From NCBI RefSeq assembly GCF_034931305.1, contig NZ_JAYGHY010000010.1:9075-73074 (forward strand): a stretch of DNA of 64,000 nt, in the 5' to 3' direction. The DNA comes from Cyanobium gracile_A (GTDB lineage Bacteria; Cyanobacteriota; Cyanobacteriia; PCC-6307; Cyanobiaceae). Within the stretch, counting starts at the first letter, position 1. The number at the start of each line of letters is the position of its first letter. The notes under the pieces were generated by a model. The model did not search any database, was not told the DNA's origin, and worked only from the letters and a program-made list of their open reading frames with translations. Of this stretch, positions 59,912-64,000 are shown piece by piece. A program made the position numbers and the translations under genes.

Positions 59912-61900
59912 TCAGGCCTCCAGATAGGTCGTCTGCTCCAGGCTGGCCCGCAGATGGGCCATCAGGCGCCGGGCGTCGCTGATGGCCAGGTCGCCGCGGC
60001 CGATGGCCTGTTCGCTGGCCAGGCGGAGCCTTTCCAGCAGCAGGTCGGGGTCGTGTTCCATCGCCTCGAGCACCTCGGCGTTGGTGTTGCCCCGCACCAC
60101 ATGGTCGACCCGGTAGCCGCCCCCGGCCGCCAGCCGGATGTGAACGGCGTTGGTGCTGCCGAAGAGGTTGTGCAGGTTGCCCATCACCTCCTGGTAGGCC
60201 CCGCCCAGGAACAGCCCGATCCAGTAGGGCTCGCCCGGCCGCAGGTGGTGGAGCTCCAGCAGGGGCTTGACCTGGCCCCGATCGATGAAGCGGGCGATCT
60301 TGCCGTCGGAATCGCAGGTGAGGTCGGCGAAGCTGCCCAACCGGGTGGGCCGTTCATCGAGCCGGTGGATCGGCAGCACCGGGAAGAGCTGGTCGATGGC
60401 CCACGTGTCCGGCGCTGAGCGGAACACCGAGAGGTTGGCGTAATAGGTGCCGGCCAGGGCCGCCGGCAGGGCCTGCAGCTCCTGGGGGATCACGGTGCCT
60501 GTGGCCAGGCCCTCCAGCTGGCGCGCGATCGCCTGACAGCTCGCCAAGGTGAGCCGCTCGGCCGTGGCCCGCTCTGGCAGGCTCAGGTAGCCGAGCCGGA
60601 AGGCGGTGAGGGCGTCCTCCTTGAACTTGAGGGCATCGTTCCAGGCCTCCTGCAGCCGCTCCACCACCGACCGCTCGTCTCCGCCCTCCCCTTCGGGGCT
60701 TCCTCCTGCCGCGATCGCCGTGATCACCGCATGGGTGTCCCGCAGGTTGCGCAGGATCAGGGCCTCGCCCTCGGCTGGCGGCGGCACCGCCTCGGTGTGA
60801 CCGCCGGCTCCGAGCACGTCGAACACCAGCACGCTGAAGTGGCTGGCCAGCGCCCGGCCGCTCTCACTGACCAGTGTGGGAGGGCGGACGCCGTGGGGCT
60901 CGCAGCACTCCCGGATCGTGGCGACGACGTCGTTGGCGTAGTTCTGCAGTGAGTAGTTGGTGGAGGCGGCGGTGGCGGTGCGGCTGCCGTCGTAGTCGAT
61001 GCCGAGGCCGCCGCCCACATCCAGGAAGCCCATCGGGGCCCCCAACCTGGTGAGTTCGGCATAGATCTGGCCGGCCTCCTGCAGGGCGTCCTTGAGGACG
61101 GCGATGTCGTTGATCTGGCTGCCGACGTGGAAGTGCAGCAGGCGCAGGTCGTCGAGCAGGCCGGCCTGCCGCAGCCGCTCCACGGTGGTGAGCACGTCGG
61201 GGATCGAGAGGCCGAACTTGGCCCGCTCGCCCACCGAGCTGCCCCAGCGCCCGGTGCTGCGGGCCGAGAGCTTGGCGCGGATGCCGATGAACGGGGCCCC
61301 GCCCAGGGCGCTGCTGGCGGCGATGATCCGCTCCACCTCGTCGGCCTGCTCGATCACCACCACCGGCTGGCGCCCCAGGCGCCGGGCCAGTATTGCCGTC
61401 TCGATGTAGCGCCGGTCCTTGTAGCCGTTGCAGATCAGCAGGGCGTCGGGGTCGTCAAGCAGGGACAGGGCAATCAGCAGCTCGGCCTTGCTGCCCGCCT
61501 CCAGGCCGAAATGCCAACGGTGGCCGCTTTCCACCAGCTGCTCCACCACGTGGCGCTGCTGGTTGCACTTGACCGGGAACACGCCCTGGTAGCGGCCGTC
61601 GTAGCCGTACTGGGTGATGGCCCGTTCGAAGGCGCCGTGCAGCCGCTCGAGCCGGTCTTCGAGGATGTCGTCGAAGCGGATCAGCAGCGGCAGGGTCAGG
61701 TCGCGCCCCTGCAGCTCCCGCACCAGTTCCACCAGATCGAGGGCGCCGCCGCGGTCGCCGCGGGGTTGCACCATCACGTGGCCCCGGGCGCCCACACTGA
61801 AATAAGGCTCGCCCCAGCGGTCGAGTCCGTAGAGGGCCGCCCCGTCGGCGGCGTTCCAGGCGTCGGCCAGCAGGCCGCTGGGGGGATCGGCGAGCACCAT
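59912..61900 (-). CDS. speA: Biosynthetic arginine decarboxylase
   Basis: 662 residues from ATG 61900, the normal length of SpeA. It makes agmatine from arginine for polyamine synthesis. The PLP lysine is K111 in VFPVKCNQQ. Other SpeA motifs are EAGSKAELL, LLICNGYKD, FHVGSQINDI, DVGGGLGIDYDGS and NYANDV. Later, the second substrate region has FRSAPDTWAIDQLFP and the zone LADLTCDSD-like FADLTCDSDGKI. No signal peptide, cytoplasmic. It stands between the accessory FecR-CHASE2 genes and ndk. Confidence 0.97.
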   Translation of the reverse strand: MVLADPPSGLLADAWNAADGAALYGLDRWGEPYFSVGARGHVMVQPRGDRGGALDLVELVRELQGRDLTLPLLIRFDDILEDRLERLHGAFERAITQYGYDGRYQGVFPVKCNQQRHVVEQLVESGHRWHFGLEAGSKAELLIALSLLDDPDALLICNGYKDRRYIETAILARRLGRQPVVVIEQADEVERIIAASSALGGAPFIGIRAKLSARSTGRWGSSVGERAKFGLSIPDVLTTVERLRQAGLLDDLRLLHFHVGSQINDIAVLKDALQEAGQIYAELTRLGAPMGFLDVGGGLGIDYDGSRTATAASTNYSLQNYANDVVATIRECCEPHGVRPPTLVSESGRALASHFSVLVFDVLGAGGHTEAVPPPAEGEALILRNLRDTHAVITAIAAGGSPEGEGGDERSVVERLQEAWNDALKFKEDALTAFRLGYLSLPERATAERLTLASCQAIARQLEGLATGTVIPQELQALPAALAGTYYANLSVFRSAPDTWAIDQLFPVLPIHRLDERPTRLGSFADLTCDSDGKIARFIDRGQVKPLLELHHLRPGEPYWIGLFLGGAYQEVMGNLHNLFGSTNAVHIRLAAGGGYRVDHVVRGNTNAEVLEAMEHDPDLLLERLRLASEQAIGRGDLAISDARRLMAHLRASLEQTTYLEA

Positions 61901-62028
61901 GGGTCCCCGGGTGGCTCTGCACTGCCGTTGGAATCTAATCAGCCTCCCCAGGCGAGTCGCTGTGGTGTGGGCGCTTGCCAAGCGGCAGGCCCAGCGCGGA
62001 CGATGGCCCGATCCTCTTTCCCTTTGCC

Positions 62029-62487
62029 ATGGCCACCGAACGCACCTTCCTTGCCATCAAGCCCGACGGGGTGCAGCGGGGTCTGGTGGGCGAGATCCTC
62101 GGCCGTTTCGAGACCAAGGGCTTCAAGCTGGTGGCCCTGAAGCAGCTGGTTCCCAGCCGGGAACTGGCCGAAAGCCATTACGGCGTGCACCGGGAGCGCC
62201 CCTTCTTCGCCGGCCTGGTGGACTTCATCACCAGCGGGCCCGTGGTGGCCATGGTGTGGGAAGGGGATGGCGTGATCGCCAGCGCCCGCAAGCTGATCGG
62301 TGCCACCAAGCCCCTGGAGGCCGAGCCCGGCACCATCCGCGGCGATTTGGCGGTGAACATCGGCCGCAACGTCATCCACGGCTCCGATGCGCCGGAAACG
62401 GCCGTCTTTGAGATCGGCCTCTGGTTCGCGGCCTCCGAGCTCTGCGAGTGGACGCCCGCCGACCAGGTGTGGCGGGTCGAGCCCTGA
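62029..62487 (+). CDS. ndk: Nucleoside diphosphate kinase
   Basis: 152 residues from ATG 62029. The phosphohistidine is H117 in GRNVIHGSDAPETA, the ATP site has TFLAIKPDGVQRGL, and length and motifs are standard. It moves phosphate between NTP and NDP to balance nucleotide pools. It is divergent from speA with 128 bp between starts. It ends 35 bp before the third FecR gene. Confidence 0.98.
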   Translation: MATERTFLAIKPDGVQRGLVGEILGRFETKGFKLVALKQLVPSRELAESHYGVHRERPFFAGLVDFITSGPVVAMVWEGDGVIASARKLIGATKPLEAEPGTIRGDLAVNIGRNVIHGSDAPETAVFEIGLWFAASELCEWTPADQVWRVEP

Positions 62488-62521
62488 GCGGCCATCCTGG
62501 GGACCTTCGGGTCCCCCTGGC

Positions 62522-63226
62522 ATGGCGCAGCGCAGGAGCCTCTGGCCTCCCAGGACGCTGACCCTGGCGGCGATCGCCCTGCTGGCGGGCGTTCTGGCTC
62601 TGGTTCTGCCTGGAGCCGGTGTCGTGTCCGGCGCCTCGGCGGCTCCCCGGGTGCCCCGGGTGGTGGATGTGCCGTCCCGGCCGGCGTTCGTGATGCCGCC
62701 GGCGGCGCCGGAGCGGCCCGCCAGTGTGGGCCAGGTGCTGCAACCCTCCACGGTGCTGCGCACCGAAAACCCTGGCCGGCTTCAGATCCTGCTGGCCGAT
62801 GGGCGCAGCTTCCGGCTAGGGGGGAATGCCCAGCTACGCATCGAGCCGACCCTGCTCGACCTGGTGCGCGGCCGGATCATCGCCTGGATTGATCCGGGAT
62901 CGAAGGGCAGCACGCCGCTACGGGTCCGCACCCGGGTGGGCACCGCCTCGATCCAGGGCACCACGGTCTTCATCGAGGCCACCGCCGACAAGGTGTTGTT
63001 CCTGAGTTGGGAGGGAAATGTGGAGGTGCGTGCCGCTGACGGCACTGCCTACCGGCTGACCAGCGGCCAGCGCCTTGAGGCCACGCCCCAGGGCTGGAAG
63101 GGCCCCCACCGCATGGACGCGGCGGAAGTGAAGAATCGGCGGCGGACCAGCGAGCTGCTCAATGGCTTCCAGGCGCCGATGCAGACCCTGCCGGTGATCG
63201 AGCGCGAACTCGGGCTCAGCCCCTGA
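62522..63226 (+). CDS. FecR-domain periplasmic protein 3
   Basis: 234 residues from ATG 62522. A signal-anchor or signal peptide lies at about 14-42 (LTLAAIALLAGVLALVLPGA). A proline-rich stretch (VPSRPAFVMPPAAPERPAS) leads to the FecR domain (about 75-190): VLRTENPGRLQILLADGRSF, LGGNAQLRIEPTLLDL, RVRTRVGTASIQGTTVFIEA, LSWEGNVEVRAADG and TSGQRLEATPQG. It is more distant from the two FecR proteins at 56 kb than these are from each other. The stop overlaps the start of the next CHASE2 gene (TGATG), making a translational pair. Confidence 0.9.
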   Translation: MAQRRSLWPPRTLTLAAIALLAGVLALVLPGAGVVSGASAAPRVPRVVDVPSRPAFVMPPAAPERPASVGQVLQPSTVLRTENPGRLQILLADGRSFRLGGNAQLRIEPTLLDLVRGRIIAWIDPGSKGSTPLRVRTRVGTASIQGTTVFIEATADKVLFLSWEGNVEVRAADGTAYRLTSGQRLEATPQGWKGPHRMDAAEVKNRRRTSELLNGFQAPMQTLPVIERELGLSP

Positions 63227-64000
63227 TGCTTCCCTGGTCTGGCCTGGGGCGCCGGCTCTGGTGGCTGGCCCTGGCCGCGCCCCTGCTGGCGGGCCTCGAC
63301 CGACCGCCCATCACCCCCCTGGGCCAGGGGCCACGGCTGCTGGACGACCAGCTGCTGCAGGCCTTCTTCCTGCTGCGGGGTCCGCGTCCCGCCCCCGCTG
63401 ATCCGGTGATCCTGGCCATCGATGCCGACTCCCTGGAACTGGGGGAGCTGCTGGCCCCTGGCGAGCGCGAAGCGTCGCCGCTCTGGCGCCAGATGGGGCC
63501 CTGGCCCTGGCCGCGGGCCCTGCAGGCCCGGCTGGCGGCCCATGTCCTGGAACGGGGCGCCACCAGGGTTCTGTTCAACATCGAGTACAGCCAGCCCAGC
63601 CGCTACGGCCCCGCCGATGATCGGGCCTTTTCCGCCACCCTCGCCCCCTGGCGCCAGCGGGTGCACCTGGCCGTCCATTACGACGTGCGCCAGGAGGGGG
63701 GGCTGGAGCAGAGCCGGCTGCGGCTGCCGATCCACCCGCTGGGTGCCCCCGGGCTGACCACCCTGCTCCAGTCCCCCCGGGGGGTGGTGGAGGCGGTGCC
63801 GGGCCAGGACTGGATCCGCTCCCGGCTGGGCACGTTCCCGCCCCCCCTGCCCCGGCCGATGGCCTTCCTGGTGCGCCCGGCGCCGCCGCCGGTGGCGCCG
63901 ATGGGCCTCGACTATCCCGGCCCCGCCGGCAGCATGGCGCGGGTGCCGGCCTGGCGGCTGCTGGAGGTGCCGGCCTCCACCTGGCGGGGACGCACCGTGC
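63226..64000 (+). CDS. CHASE2-domain protein, N-terminal part (cut by window edge)
   Basis: At least 258 residues from ATG 63226, with no stop before the right edge. An N-terminal helix (WWLALAAPLLAGL) is followed by CHASE2 sequence: LLDDQLLQAFFLLRGPRPAP, DPVILAIDADSLELGELLA, PWPWPRALQARLAAHVLERG, TRVLFNIEYSQPSRYGPADD. This resembles the two CHASE2 cyclases in the window. The C-terminal output domain lies outside, so it may be a cyclase, kinase or another type. It is coupled to the FecR gene by a one-base stop/start overlap. Family call is firm; enzyme activity is unknown. Confidence 0.88.
   Translation, partial: MLPWSGLGRRLWWLALAAPLLAGLDRPPITPLGQGPRLLDDQLLQAFFLLRGPRPAPADPVILAIDADSLELGELLAPGEREASPLWRQMGPWPWPRALQARLAAHVLERGATRVLFNIEYSQPSRYGPADDRAFSATLAPWRQRVHLAVHYDVRQEGGLEQSRLRLPIHPLGAPGLTTLLQSPRGVVEAVPGQDWIRSRLGTFPPPLPRPMAFLVRPAPPPVAPMGLDYPGPAGSMARVPAWRLLEVPASTWRGRTV

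Noticed and set aside
1..64000. CRISPR array, tRNA or rRNA genes, insertion sequences
   Set aside because: No regular spaced repeats, cloverleaf-like segments, rRNA signatures or transposase motifs were seen by eye; a tRNA or Rfam scan was not possible here.

Overview
The window looks like a chromosomal piece of a high-GC picocyanobacterium of the Synechococcus/Cyanobium type. The main indicators are the paired class C flavodiiron proteins (flv3-flv1), a UbiC-like chorismate lyase of the plastoquinone pathway, acyl-lipid desaturases of the DesC kind, a MEKHLA-domain protein, an HpsJ-like membrane protein, DUF1194/DUF928/DUF3307 proteins and CHASE2/CHAT/FecR signalling proteins. GTG and TTG starts are common and the genes are tightly packed. 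There is one 100-base assembly gap (2598-2697). No rRNA, tRNA, CRISPR array or insertion sequence was recognised.

Layout. 1-1.85 kb: the N-terminal part of an HlyD-type membrane fusion protein and a secreted GH10 glycosidase. 1.86-6.28 kb: an intact but mosaic ligA (NAD-dependent DNA ligase), an AT-richer unknown gene, and a second ligA piece lacking the adenylation domain. The two ligA copies share about 529 bp at roughly 98% identity, spaced exactly 2248 bp apart, as expected from a single-crossover insertion. 6.3-16.7 kb: mostly housekeeping genes (SprT-like protease, chorismate lyase, mnmG, dnaB, rplI) with a GAF-HD-GYP phosphodiesterase and a sterol-desaturase-family protein among them. 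16.8-19.7 kb: two DesC-like desaturases flanking a putative DNA-binding protein. 19.7-24.4 kb: a PLP lyase, then gcvH and gcvP of the glycine cleavage system. 24.5-32 kb: the flv3-flv1 operon for oxygen photoreduction, PilZ, Hsp20, MEKHLA, HpsJ-like and a secreted VWA-like protein with a PEP-CTERM-like tail. 32-37.8 kb: a SWIM protein and an SNF2 helicase, separated by a front-end-type desaturase. 37.9-44.5 kb: a second GAF-HD-GYP, a glutaminase fused to STAS and cyclic-nucleotide-binding domains, and alaS.

44.5-64 kb is the most unusual part. It holds a two-partner-secretion transporter divergent from a 1431-residue haemagglutinin-type exoprotein ending in a CHAT (caspase-like) protease domain. 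Next come DUF3307 and DUF928 proteins, a CHASE2-adenylate cyclase translationally coupled to an MscS-like channel with a cyclic-nucleotide-binding domain, a SIMPL protein, two tandem FecR proteins (the second with a CAP domain) and another CHASE2 cyclase. After speA and ndk there is a third FecR gene overlapping a third CHASE2 gene, cut by the window edge. These accessory genes sit between housekeeping genes (alaS, speA, ndk). They look like an envelope-sensing and cAMP-signalling system linked to a secreted protease. The parts are recognisable families; their joint function is my inference.
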